From: Thamnidium elegans
Taxonomy: Eukaryota; Mucoromycota; Mucoromycetes; Mucorales; Mucoraceae
DNA length: 64,000 bases
Assembly (NCBI GenBank): GCA_025201345.1
Contig: JAIXMG010000001.1
Location: forward strand, 1,488,001 to 1,552,000
Direction: 5' to 3'
Shown: one piece after another, positions 1 through 10,871 of the stretch
Numbering within the stretch: the stretch's first letter is position 1
Layout: each line of letters starts with the position of its first letter
Notes under the pieces: model-generated
Told to the model about the DNA's origin: nothing
Databases searched by the model: none
What the model saw: only the letters and a program-made list of their open reading frames with translations
Made by a program: the position numbers and the translations under genes

Positions 1-1
1 G

Positions 2-528
2 AGACTTCACTGCGCTCAGCAAGATAAAATCGATCGAGAAATAAGGACCCGATTTTCAAACTTTTTTGGCGGATTATTTGATGTAACCAGTTTATATTTA
101 GAATCTAATTTAGACGGTACATTTGAAGAATGTATTAGAGAAGCACTTGTTACTGGTAATGTGCAGGATTTATTAATAATGTGTGTTGCAGCAGATAGAC
201 AAGTAGATGTAGAAGGGATGTGTATGATGGTAACCCATGCAGGAGAACAATTAAGACATTACCTGGATACCATGGATAATTGGATGGCAACAGATCCTAC
301 CCCACAACAAGAATTGAGAATGAGAAGTACAAACCACGATGATATAAATCAAAATCCACCACCTGAATGGCTGATACCAGATCGATATAAAGTTGATAAA
401 GATACCATATTAAGATTACAGGTAACAATTTTATTATTATTTTTTTATTTACCTATTAGCTGAAAATTGACAACTTTAATTAGCTTATGGACAATTTATA
501 CAAGAAAGGTTGGAGGTGGTTTCAATAA
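2..528 (+). CDS. 3' part of an unrecognised gene (truncated by window edge)
   Basis: The reading frame is open from base 2, so the 5' end lies outside the window. Visible exons are 2-421 and, by best guess, 484-528, joined at a phase-0 GT-AG intron. This gives about 154 residues ending in KKGWRWFQ. The segment is mostly helical in character: an acidic amphipathic stretch with FFGGLFDV, then a DNWMATDPTPQQE linker and PPPEWLIPDRY. I see no signal peptide, membrane segment or known catalytic motif. An alternative acceptor at about 461 would end the protein seven residues later with a different tail. I do not recognise the family and assign no function. Confidence 0.6.
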
Positions 529-835
529 CCGAACTTTAGCCCGCGGTCAATTAACATCATCATCATCATTATACTACCTTTTTTTTTTTCGGCATTAAAA
601 AAAGAAATACCTAAAAATATCGATTCTTTTTTTTTTCTTTTCTTTCGCACTGTACATATATATATACTTCCAGAAATATAACAATAATAAAATATATATA
701 TATCATATTATATAGTATATAAATTCAAAAATTATTCGAAACTATTCTACTTCAAATAACGGATTGCTGGCAAATTCATTTGTTTCTAGTAAACAAACTG
801 AAGTCTTTCCAGTTAATTTCAACCCATTACATTAC
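529..835. other. intergenic, AT-rich
   Basis: Intergenic DNA between the first gene and the sugar transporter. It holds poly-T tracts, a CAT microsatellite near 556-570 and TA-rich stretches at 655-720 that could serve as terminator and promoter DNA. I see no coding frame or RNA gene. Confidence 0.5.
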
Positions 836-3152
836 ATGAAAGCTAATTCCCAATTCAAACTTTATCTCATTTGCTGGTAAATGTTCCTTTTTCTTTCTTT
901 CTTTCTTTCTTCTTCTTTATTAAACTCTTGTTGTTGTTAGTTTTGTATCACTCGGTGGATTTATGGTACAGTAATAAACATTAATACAATTATAACAGCT
1001 GTTTACTGATTTTCGAATTGATGACGTTGATTCCTTTTTAGTATGGGTAAAAAAAAAAAAAAGTGTATATATTAAAATGACAGAATTCATAATTATATTC
1101 CTAATATAGATATGATAGTGGTGTAATTGCTACTGTCATGGTGATGCCGTCATTTAAAGCAAAATATAATTTAGTAGTGGATACACCGGCCAATGGAGCT
1201 GTTCTTCCAGTTTCTTTAGCAGCTTCATTTATTGCTTCTTTTGTTAGTATAATACTTGGGAGGTCAAGAAAATGAGTCACTTACTTATTCCCTTGTAGGT
1301 CTCTGGATTTGTAGCAGATGCATTAGGTAGAAAGAAATTCTTTTTTGTTGCTTCTGTTTTACATGGAATAGGATGTATTGTCGAAATTGCTGGTCAATCG
1401 CAAGCATCTTTTTTCTCTGGACGTATACTTACCGGATTTGCAGTTGGTATTTACAGTATGCTTGTGCCACTATGTAAGTCGATTTTTTTTTTTTAAAAAA
1501 AAACTTTTTAATCGAATTGTATCACCAACAATTTTTTACTGCTTAGATCAAAGTGAAATCGCCAAACCACAAAATAGAGGACGTTTAATTACGTTTTATC
1601 AAATCTTTGTCACACTTGGATTTTGTGTAGCGTTTTGGTTAGGATTTGGTACTTATCGATTAGATGGTGATAGATCTTGGGAAATACCGTTGGGGATTCA
1701 AATTATCCCCAGCGGATGCATGTTACTTGGTATCTATTATATTCCGGAGAGTCCCCGATGGTTGATTTATAAAGATCGTAACACAGAAGCTTTGATGATT
1801 TTATCGCAATTACGTAGTAAAGGTAATGAACATGATGTCGATGTACAAATGGAGTTCACTGGTATTGTACAAGATGTTTCATTTGATAAAATGGTATACA
1901 AGCAAAAGTTTTGGAGTTTGTTGAGAAAAGGAAATGATAATAATCGGAAACGAATTTTATTGGGTATGGGAATACATATATTCACTCAGTTATCCGGTAT
2001 CAATGCATTACTGTACGTCCTTTTTTTCTTTCTTTCTTTGTATCCTTGTACTCATTTTTTTTTTTTTTTTTTTATAGATTTTATTTACCTCATATTTTGG
2101 AGTCTGCTGGTATAGTTGAGATCTATTCAGCCTTATTAGGGAACGGTGTAGGTGGCGTTGTAAATTTTATAGCTACCTTGTTTGTATTATCCTATGTAGG
2201 TTCGTGTACAGAGATCAAGTTTAAATTTATAACTAAGCAACGTATATTTAGATTGATAGATGGAACCGTAGAACTATTTTAATTTCTGGTGCAGTTGCAA
2301 TGGCTGTATGTATGATTGCCATTGCTATAATATCTGCTATTTTTAATCAACAGTTAATCAATGGTGTAGCAATATATGGATCTGAAGAGAAAATGACAAA
2401 TACTGTGTACACACCAGTTGTAAGTTATGTTATTCTCGTGTTTCTTTGCATATTTATTGCATTTTTTGCACTAAGTTGGTATGTATATAAATACATATAT
2501 ATATATATATATATATTTATTTATTTTATCTAGGGGACCTATTGGCTGGATTTACCCTGCCGAAATCTACCCCCAAATGATTCGTGCCAATGCAATGGGA
2601 GTTACTACATCGTGTAGTTACCTTTTCAGTTTACTGATTTCTCTAGTATCGCCCATTATGTTTCGCGATATACTGTGGGGCAGTTATATATTTTTTGCAG
2701 CCATGTGTTTAATGATGGCATTTGTTGTACAACGATATTATCCAGAAACGCGAGGGCGATCACTAGAAGAAATTCAATTGATTTTTAGTGGGGCTTTAAT
2801 TGATCAAAGACCAGATGCACATCACCCAGCAACCGCAGCAGAAGCATTATTACATTTAGAGCAAATTCAACACCGAGATAAACGTGATCGTATGGCCAAT
2901 AATACAGAATACCCATTTAATTTACCAGTGGAATGGTCTGAAGGGATGGAGGTATCGAGTCCACATAACGTAACTAGAGGATTAAATAATCGTGCTAGTC
3001 ATGATACAATGGGTTCCGATATTATATCAGTACAACCTCGCAGACCTTCCATGACAAGTTGGATACGACCGCGTCATTCGTCATCTTCTATTGAATTATC
3101 TGTACAATCTTTTTCGGCCAAACGAGATAGTGATGCGTCACAACAAGTATAA
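836..3152 (+). CDS. MFS sugar transporter (hexose/polyol type)
   Basis: Eight exons (836-876, 941-970, 1110-1242, 1299-1473, 1547-2012, 2078-2195, 2252-2478, 2534-3152) give 602 residues in one open frame. Sugar-porter signatures appear in order: SLGGFMVQYDSGV in helix 1, DALGRKKF between helices 2 and 3, PESPRW before the central loop, QLSGINALL in helix 7, DRWNRR between helices 8 and 9, GPIGWIYPAEIYP in helix 10 and PETRGRSLEEI after helix 12. This is a plasma-membrane 12-helix carrier of the glucose/inositol transporter family; the substrate cannot be read from sequence. The start was chosen because the short first two exons restore the family's N-terminal helix. The C-terminal tail of about 120 residues is long and Ser-rich, likely cytosolic and regulatory. 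Confidence 0.93.
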
Positions 3153-3785
3153 AAAAAAAGCTTAAACCATTTGTATATTAGTAAATAAAGTAAAAAAATA
3201 AAATAATGTATCCAAATAGAGTCAACCGTAATATTATATACCAAATTTAGCTTTTCCGAGGAGTCCCAGAAGTTTCAATACTGTGAGGAATGATTTAATG
3301 ACAGTGAATAAATGCAATGCAGCACTCATAACAATTCATTTGATTGGTATAACTTGTTATTAGGGAACAATGAGAGAGAGGCTGGGTGAGAGCTTTTTTG
3401 TTTTTTTTGTTTTGTTATCTACATGTGAGCAAAACACTCTCTCGACAGAAACAATATACATATACAAAAGAGGGAGGCACAACACTGTCATGCCGACGAT
3501 CAAAAATTAGAATTGTCATTAAAAAGGAGAAGCCAAAAGACACAAGCGGAATGTATTATTATATAGGAGAAATACACGAAAAATATACAAAAGGGAGATA
3601 AAATGTTTCTTTTGATGGGGGCGGACGATAGTTGATAAGGAGTAAACAATGACATGAGACTTATTGTATGTGTATATATATATATATACATATGTATATA
3701 AACACGCATACACACATAAACACATATAGATCACTTTTTTTTTTCTTCTTCTTTTCCTTTTCTTTATTACTTTACATGTTACATT
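3153..3785. other. intergenic with TA/CA-rich tracts
   Basis: Transporter 3' flank and promoter side of the cyclin gene. It contains an AATAAA-like signal near 3182-3200 and an alternating TA/CA tract at about 3665-3725. The short open frames here look like chance translations of low-complexity DNA. No RNA gene seen. Confidence 0.5.
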
Positions 3786-4592
3786 ATGTTACTTAATAAT
3801 AATAATAACAATAATAATAATAATACTATTACTACTACTACTACTACTACTACTAGTTTAATGATTCGTAATAATATTTCCGATTCTACGCAATCATCAC
3901 AAACACCACCACTACAACCACCTATTGAAAGAATTATACCACTCCCTTCTGTAATAATTGGTAATGCACACATACAATTTATATTTATATATATATATAT
4001 ATATATAACCTAAATTCTAACGTTATTTTTCTTTCTTTTAGATTTTATGGCAATGACTTTATGTGATTTAATTCCTCCACGTAAAATATCAGCTCGTCGT
4101 CGTCAATCTTTACCTAACCTTAGTTCAATTACAATGCCAGAACTCGTTTACTTTATTCAAAAGATTACATTTCAAGCAGGTATTAATTGTCGTACAGCAC
4201 TGGTGGGACTTATCTATTTAAATCGTGCCAAACAATTATTACCAAAGGGAGCGGTTGGAGGTCATGATACATGTCATCGCATGTTTTTAGCGTCTATTTT
4301 ATTAGCGTCTAAATTTTTATGTACTGACTCCATCACAATCAAAGTTCTATCAAATATTCCTTCAACTTGGTCGCATTATTACTCTTTTCATCATTATCAA
4401 TTCCTGAATCTAGGTAGTGGCCCTTTAACCAATCGAAAGTTATCCGATATCTGTGGTGAGGGCTTATTTCCTTTAGACGAAATCAATCAACTGGAACGCG
4501 CCTTTTTAAAATTAATTCAGTATCAATGTTGGGTAGATGATAAAGAGATCCATAATTTTGTGGTGAAGCATAGAGTCGATTTTTCTCTCTAA
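3786..4592 (+). CDS. Pcl/Pho80-type cyclin
   Basis: Two exons (3786-3960, 4042-4592) encode 241 residues. The N terminus is a low-complexity Asn run followed by a Thr run. From about residue 60 on there is a cyclin box of the Pho85-cyclin type: LVYFIQKITFQ, TALVGLIYLNRAKQLLPKG, then HDTCHRMFLASILLASKF and a closing LERAFLKLIQYQCWV. Family members bind Pho85/CDK5-like kinases and link nutrient status or morphogenesis to the cell cycle. The insertion between the two cyclin halves (SHYYSFHHYQF) is unusual. The exact Pcl subgroup cannot be decided by eye. The Asn/Thr start region is microsatellite DNA (AAT and ACT repeats), so its length probably varies between strains. Confidence 0.85.
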
Positions 4593-4864
4593 AAAACTAA
4601 ATTTCCTTTTTTTTTTATATATATAATATACCCAATCTTGTTTTGTACATACTATAAAGTAACATATTTTATTGTATCTTTCCTAAAAACTCTTATAATC
4701 ATCTGTTTCTTTATCTACTTTACGCATCACGCTGGTTTATTAAATTAAACCATAATAAACAAATAAAATCCCTAGAGTAATTGTACCTTCCTGAAGGCAG
4801 TAATTCACAAATAATCTTAATTAAGATAAACCTTAATGTTTTCTCTGACAGGTATTGTTGAAGG

Positions 4865-4902
<38 letters not shown>

Positions 4903-5360
4903 GAGGGGTCCTTTTTATACTACTTTTCTCATGTCACATGAAATAAACCATTTGAGGTAGAGAAAATAAAAATAGCTTTGTAATATTGGTGATGTATTAT
5001 ACTTTCAGACCACAGATGTGTACATAACGTTTTTGTTTGTTTGATAGATAATATAATGCCGATAGAATACATAACTAATCGTAACTACGAAGTATTATGG
5101 TGGTATCAGCGAGATATCAAGAATCAGTTTCCTCAAAGAATCAGTAATTATTCATATTATTAACTATATAAAATAATTAAAAAGAAATCTTTTAAACAAA
5201 AACGTTTATACTTATCGTATAGTAGCTACTAGTTTCAAAAAAGCATTGCAGAATCTTTAACAATTAAATACCTAAGCAGCAAGAAAAAAACAAAACAAAA
5301 AAAAGAGCCACACAATCCATAGTATCACACTTGAGGTCCAAAATAAAAAAGTAATGTTAG
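4593..5360. other. intergenic, poly-A rich
   Basis: Contains a 28-nt poly-A tract (about 4866-4893) and AT-rich DNA up to repeat copy 1. A 35-codon open frame at 5056-5163 has codon-like composition, but it matches no family I know and has no obvious splice partners. Otherwise nothing seen. Confidence 0.45.
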
Positions 5361-6369
5361 AACTGAAAAAAGAAAAGACTGATATTATTTAAAATGTTAA
5401 AGATAATAAGAGATGCATTAGCCACTTTCTTATATGTAAAAAAGTGTTTCCAGAACTAACCGCGAGGAGGTTCATCTCTGTGTAGTTCCTTCTTTTTTTA
5501 TAGTAAAAGAGAATCTTCTCGCAGCCTGAACTCATTGGAACTAGGCAACCTGAACTCATTGGAACTAGGGGCGTCGAAGAAACAAAAACCGAAGTAAACC
5601 ACCGGACGATCTACTCTATTTGGTCACAACTAAAATATGAGGAACCCTATCTTATAGCTTCGCCAACCAGACAGAGACCAAAATGCGTTGACGGTCCATG
5701 TTTAGCTTTGGAAATCACCCAAAGCTATGAAACACTAGCATCGCCGAGTCTATCCGCCTGAGGCTTCAACCGTTGTCTCAGTAGTAGTTGCGCACTACCT
5801 TTTGCACTAATCGTGGGATAGCAATAACTGTTGAGAGCTAATGCATCACAAACCTGTGTTGTTGCAGTGATGTTACCCGCTAATGCCCCCTAATCGAACG
5901 TCGCTCCCCTTGTGACAGTTCACCGCTCGGTCCTTACGTCGAGGTGTGCGCTAATCCCTAGGTAATCACCCTAATAGGAAGTCCTCTTCGAAGAGATTTA
6001 TTAGCTAAGGCCCAAACTGTGTTGGCATATATTCAGTTATACGGCAATCATGAATCACCATGTAGAGGGTATACTCGAAATATAAGCAAGAGACAAAGAA
6101 GGGAAAAAAAGAAAACAAACCACTGAAAAAAATTTTATGGTTGGTACAAGCCACATTGACTAGTTTTCTTACTTGCTGTGCATCTTTTATTTATTTGTTT
6201 ATGCTTGTGAATGCACAAAGCTTCATATAAAAAGAGAGCATACTCTTCAAATGTATTCATGTAAAACTATCAACTTTTTTTTTTCAAAGGGAGATTTAAC
6301 TGGCTTTGTTTCACAAGTATTCCACATTGGGCTCCAGACCCATCGGAGAAGGAGTACTTTAACAAAAAA
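5361..6369 (+). repeat. 1-kb dispersed repeat, copy 1 (element orientation +)
   Basis: This block recurs almost base for base at 19808-20838 (inverted) and 44125-45140 (direct). It is distinctly GC-richer than its surroundings and has no long ORF, so it looks non-coding. Inside are two direct units of 24 bp (about 5525-5569, core CTGAACTCATTGGAACTAGG) and a 12-bp palindrome CTCTTCGAAGAG near 5983. The 5' limit is set by AACTGAAAAAAGAAAAG, shared with copy 2. The 3' limit is TTTAACAAA, after which the copies diverge. The class (solo LTR, non-autonomous element or other) is not determined. Confidence 0.85.
5520..5570. repeat. 24-bp tandem unit, two copies, inside repeat copy 1
   Basis: Two head-to-tail units with a 24-nt period, each containing AACTCATTGGAACTAGG. 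The same site carries three units in copy 2 (about 20607-20680) and two in copy 3 (about 44303-44350), so the unit number differs between otherwise nearly identical copies. Confidence 0.85.
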
Positions 6370-6397
6370 GAGCAAAAAAACGATTGTGAAAATTATA

Positions 6398-7697
6398 CAG
6401 TCAGCTCAGATTGATTTTTGGCGTTTTTTTTAACGTTGTCCTTTTAAATAAAATCGTTTTTTTTTTTTATTTATATCACTATTCAACAAATTATGTCCTC
6501 AATAAAAAAATTTAGAAGATAACGCCCGTGTTAGTTATAATTCACCAAAAGAAGATAAAATTTGGGATACTTTTTATCTGAATAAAAACATGGTATATCT
6601 CAAAGTGCTATTACCAAGGCAGTGGAGCTACTCACGTCAACTGTACAAAGTGTTGTAGCAATAATTAAACAAACTATTAGTCCTTTACCTGAAAAGAAAC
6701 CTGGTGCACAAAAAAAAAATCTAATAAAAGAGCCCAAAGACATTTGGAACGCGTCGTTAGAAAGGATCCAATTGTCACGTATAACGATCTCAAATTAGAG
6801 TTGAAGAAAGCTGAAACTGAGGTATGTAGAGCAACAGTTATTTCCTCTTTGAAGAAATAGGTTTCGGATTGTATTATGCAGCCCATAAGCCTCCGTTGAC
6901 AGAGAGAATTAAGCGACATAGGCTTCAATCGCATGTCAATTGGGCCAAGGATCAGTGGAGTAGCGTTGTTTGGTCGGATGAGTCACGCTTCTCGGTAAAA
7001 TGTGCTGATGGTGGGGCGAGAGTGATTAGAAAGGCTGTCGAGAGATATCACGAGAAACGTATCGTACCAGTATTGAAGTGGGGTGATGGCGGAGTGATGA
7101 TCTGGGGTTGCTTCTGGGCTAATGGGTTTGGGCCTTTGAGTGTCATCGATGAGACTGTAAGCCAAGATGGGCACATCAACATTTTGGCAGGCAAATTCCA
7201 TCCCTGGTTCAAAGAATTAACTGAGAAGGAAGAAAAGAACTTCATACTTCAGGAAGACGGGGATACGTGTTCATACTGGTGCGTATGCAAGATGCTGGAG
7301 GTTTTGAGTACTGGCCAGCTCAAAGCCCTGATCTAAACCAATAGAGTATCTTTGGTGGGCTCTCGAATGTAAATTAAAAAATGTAAGGGCCTTAATAAAC
7401 AATATCAATAGTTTGAGAGCTGCAATCGAAGAGGAATGGGATAAAATAAGTCTCGAACTTGCTGATCGATTAGATACAAGTATGAAAGATCGATGTCAAG
7501 CAGTGATTGATGCGCGTAGTGGCCCCACTAAATATCAGTCTTATGTAGTTTATTTAATTTTCTCAGAATAAATATGTCAAGTAATTTTTCAATCGAATTT
7601 GAGATCTATTCTATATTTTTTAATCGATCAATTAACTTTTGAATATGTAGTATACATTTCTTTGTTTTACTTACCAAAAATCAATTTGATGTGACTA
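6398..7697 (+). mobile_element. Tc1/mariner-type DNA transposon, decayed
   Basis: The element is flanked on both sides by TA (6396-6397 and 7698-7699), the Tc1/mariner target. Its ends form terminal inverted repeats of about 24 bp: CAGTCAGCTCAGATTGATTT at the left and TAGTCACATCAAATTGATTT on the opposite strand at the right, continuing TTGG in both (20 of 24 identical). Length is 1300 bp, typical for Tc1 elements. The interior encodes a frame-shifted transposase. It sits 28 bp beyond the end of repeat copy 1. It cannot be autonomous as it stands. Confidence 0.88.
6526..7571 (+). pseudogene. Tc1-like transposase pseudogene (DDE superfamily)
   Basis: Three frames must be read together to follow the protein. 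The N-terminal part shows a helix-turn-helix-like segment (GISQSAITKAVELLTST) and KDPIVTYNDL. A frame change near 6855 leads to GLYYAAHKPPLTERI and VVWSDESRFSV, which carries the first catalytic Asp. WGDGGVMIWGCF follows, then QEDG with the second Asp. After 7260 the frame shifts again, and SPDLNPIEYLWW with the third acidic residue lies in another frame, broken by a stop at 7333-7335. At least two frameshifts make it inactive. The acidic motif residues are still visible, so decay is not ancient. Confidence 0.85.
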
Positions 7698-9065
7698 TAA
7701 CTAATATACTTCAGGTATGAGTTTGCTGAATAAAAGCTTTTTATACTGTAGTAACTAGCTTACTCTGATTATATTTTTTAAAAGTTACTAATGTCATTCA
7801 ATACCAAAAAAGATATATTTGTGAAAGCAGCCCTTAAAAAAAATAGATTTGTATGCCGGTCGAGCACTTTGACTCCATCCACGCATTATTACATAATTAT
7901 AGCTGTCAGATATTCTCGAAGTATGACGCCTACCCTAATCCATATTAGTTTTAAGCACTATCTCAACGTTCTTTCCCATTCAATATATTTGGTATTAATA
8001 GTACTATATTATACTGGGAATGTTTGATCTATGCTGTTACTATTTAGCCGCTAATTTGTACTTTGTTAACAGAGTCACTTGCGTTTAAATAGTTATATAT
8101 TTCTTTTATATTGTGGTACCATTTATGCGTAGCACTTATAATTTATTTGGATGTAGATAAAGCACTTGATCGACACATTACTACGTCATCCAACCAAATA
8201 TTTAATTAAAATGAAATAGAATAACCACATCAATCAGGTTTCAAGTACTGGATAGTCCAAGTGCCGTATTTTCAGTGATATATAAAAAGGGGACTGCGTG
8301 TATATAGTCGCACCATATGCGTGAAGCACGTACTAGTATTAGTTACACACTATTGCGTACCGAGCCGTGGTACCTTTATTCTCATAGGATATTATCATTT
8401 AGAGGAATAAATAGTGCACACACAACAAAAAAGAGAAACAAAAACAAAAAAAAACCTAACAAAATAAAATAAAGAAAGAAAGAATACTCGCTCCACAGAG
8501 ACGTTTTCTGCGACTCGGTTCTATCGTTCTGGCGAACTGCAAAAGGGTGAACCCTTTACAATGATTTATAATCGCTTATTTCATGTCCGGTTTTAGTACG
8601 GATAAGCTAAAAATAAAAAGAGAAGAAAATGCCGCTCAAGTGAAAAAGAGTTTTATTAGAAGGAAGAAAATGTTATTGGTAAATCACTCAAATAAAGAAC
8701 ACACTAAAAAGTATCTTGATTTATCGATTTACTTTCTGAAAACAGTTGAAAATGCTACTTTATACTGAGAGAATTACGTTTCACAAAGACAGTATCAATA
8801 TGGTGTAACCTCATATAATTTAAACAAAAGGGTTCGCCTTGCAATAATTCTAAATCTAAAATAGAGCCTCCCCCCCCCCAGTTAATTATATCTAGGTTTT
8901 GTAACTCCTGTAATTAATAATAGGGTTCCCCAACTGCACAAAGTATAGAACTTTATTATAGAATAGATGCACAGATACTACTAAAAAAAAAATCCATGTG
9001 GAATAATACGTTACGGAGGTTCCCCTTTTTTTGAAATCAAATATTTGCTGCCACTTTCGAAAATA
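7698..9065. other. gene-poor stretch between Tc1 and MITE
   Basis: AT-rich DNA with no recognisable gene. A 61-codon Lys-rich frame at 8583-8768 matches no family known to me. A TATA-like TATATAAAAAGG occurs near 8279 without a clear downstream gene. There is a run of C at about 8871-8879. No tRNA or rRNA seen. Confidence 0.45.
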
Positions 9066-9217
9066 CAGTGTGTCTATTCTTAAATCAAACACTTTTTGAA
9101 AATAAAATGGAACTTAATTTGGAACACCCTTCAAAAGCTGCTTAAAAAAAAAGTCCCTATTTAAATAAAATGTTCCATTATTTTCGAAAAGTGTTTGATT
9201 TGAAAATGGACACACTG
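9066..9217. mobile_element. 152-bp MITE with long inverted repeats and TA flanks
   Basis: The first and last ~47 bases are near-perfect inverted repeats. Both begin CAGTGTGTC(T/C)ATT and continue AAATCAAACACTTTT; they then meet TGGAAC about 50 bases in. The spacer is about 55 bp. TA dinucleotides flank both ends (9064-9065, 9218-9219), the hallmark of Tc1/mariner-type insertion. No coding capacity. The terminal sequence differs from the nearby Tc1 element (CAGTCAGC), so it must be mobilised by another, unseen family member. Confidence 0.85.
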
Positions 9218-9303
9218 TACACCCAATAAGAACAACTACGTACATATATGTTACACCAACGCACTAATTTTATATATCACTGGTGGGTGGGCATGTAGGA
9301 CGT

Positions 9304-9319
9304 TGGTTTTTAATTTTCT

Positions 9320-9353
<34 letters not shown>

Positions 9354-9369
9354 CTTTTTTTTTTTTTAG
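9304..9369. repeat. poly-T tract upstream of orphan gene
   Basis: A run of about 30 T at 9321-9351, then a second run to 9367, just before the ATG at 9392. Such tracts are frequent throughout the window and probably act as nucleosome-excluding promoter DNA. Confidence 0.6.
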
Positions 9370-9391
9370 TTGTTAAGAAGAAAGAAAGTAA

Positions 9392-9831
9392 ATGGGATCT
9401 CATTCACCTCATCCCAATTCTTTATCCCCACAAATTAAACAAACTTCAACTGCCTTTCACTGGCCGATTCCAGAATCACCTTCTCGTCTAAAACCTATCA
9501 AGCCTCAAAATAAAAACATGAATGAGCTCAGCATAAAAGAAATTTTAGAAAGATATAATGAAGATCCTGAATTGATGAAATATATTTTAACTGCTAAATC
9601 TGAAGAAGACAAGGTAAATAAGTAAAGCTCAAAAAAATAAAATAAAATATTGATAGCAATATAGAAAAAAGCAGCAAAAGATACGCTAAAAGCTGAAGAG
9701 GCACGTATTCAGTTACGACAAATGGATTTAGATTTTGCTCGTGAACAAACAAAGGCTTCAGCCAGATATGAAAGACATAGTTTGCATCCTGCTCATCATT
9801 ATGCTCCGTCACCACCACCACCACCACCACC

Positions 9832-9865
<34 letters not shown>

Positions 9866-10855
9866 CCAAGTCAGCCACATGCTGTTCCTCCTCAACAATT
9901 ACCACCTCCACCTCCACAACATCAACAGCAACACCACCTCCACCAACAACAACAACAACAACAACAACAGCAGCAGCAGCAGCACCAACAACAACACCAA
10001 CAACACCAACACCAACAGCAACAACCAAGTTACGGACCTTATTATGGTCTTGCACCAGTTCAGCAACAAGTACTTGCACGTTTTAATTACCCACCTCAAT
10101 ACGGTGGACAACCGCCTCCTTCTTCACCTTCTGTACCTTATCCTCATTCAGCCCATCCACTTTGTACTTCAACTAATACTAATACTAATAATACTAATAC
10201 AGACCGTGTACAAAAGCTTCGACAAGCATCACCCTCCTCACCTATTACAGCTAATGATGAAACAAATTATAAAAAACGCAATCGTTCCTCTATCACTTCT
10301 CCTAACGAACAAGCCAATGATGTACCACAACAAGATAAATTATTACATAATAAAGTAATGGAAGCCTTAAAAGCTAAAATTCAGCGAGGTAACGGAGGAC
10401 CTCCTTCTCCGTTGGCTCCATCACCTGCGAGTGGTATTCCGCAAGAAAATCAAACAAAGAAGAGAAAGCCTACGCTACCAAGACCTGTTGTTGTTCATTC
10501 GGCAACCATCTCTTCTCCTTCGCCATCTCCTAGATCAGCTAAACCTGTTTTACCACCTATTGATACAAATTTAGGTAGAATTGATACAATAAAATTAGAG
10601 GCTAGTAATGATAGTAGTAGTATGAGTAGTAGCAATAGTAGTAGTAGTAGTAGTAGTAATATGGGAGATGATGGTAGTCACAGTAATAAAACGACACAGC
10701 AAGAACAAGAAACAACAACAACAACAACAACAACAACAGCAACAACAAAAACGACTACAGCGGCCGTAGCATCACCTAGTGATCATATATTATTAAATAC
10801 CCGGCGTGCACGTTCTTTATCGCCCTGTGCATCATCTTTATCAAAAAAGACATGA
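9392..10855 (+). CDS. Gln/Pro-rich protein of unknown function
   Basis: Two exons (9392-9613, 9665-10855) encode 470 residues. Residues 45-110 are charged and predicted helical: KEILERYNEDPELMKYI before the intron and LKAEEARIQLRQMDLDF after it, a possible coiled coil or dimerisation helix. Then come a Pro run, two long Gln/His runs (roughly residues 115-180), Ser/Thr-rich segments and a basic stretch KKRKPTLPRP that could be a nuclear-localisation signal. The composition resembles transcriptional regulators, but no DNA-binding domain is visible, so this remains a guess. The Gln runs are CAA/CAG microsatellites. It converges with the PDI gene, with only 16 bp between the stop codons. Confidence 0.78.
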
Positions 10856-10871
10856 ATAATTTATTTATTTA

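Noticed and set aside
1767..1985. Minus-strand open frame inside the sugar transporter
   Set aside because: It lies opposite a well-supported exon and has no family resemblance; a shadow frame.
5361..6369. Repeat as an LTR with TGTTA...TAACA ends
   Set aside because: Such ends can be drawn in copy 1, but the 5-bp flanks do not match as target duplications in copies 1 or 2, and no internal retrotransposon region is adjacent. Left as undetermined class.
9594..10079. 161-codon minus-strand frame rich in Val and Gly
   Set aside because: It is the reverse reading of the Gln/Pro repeats of the gene at 9392-10855.
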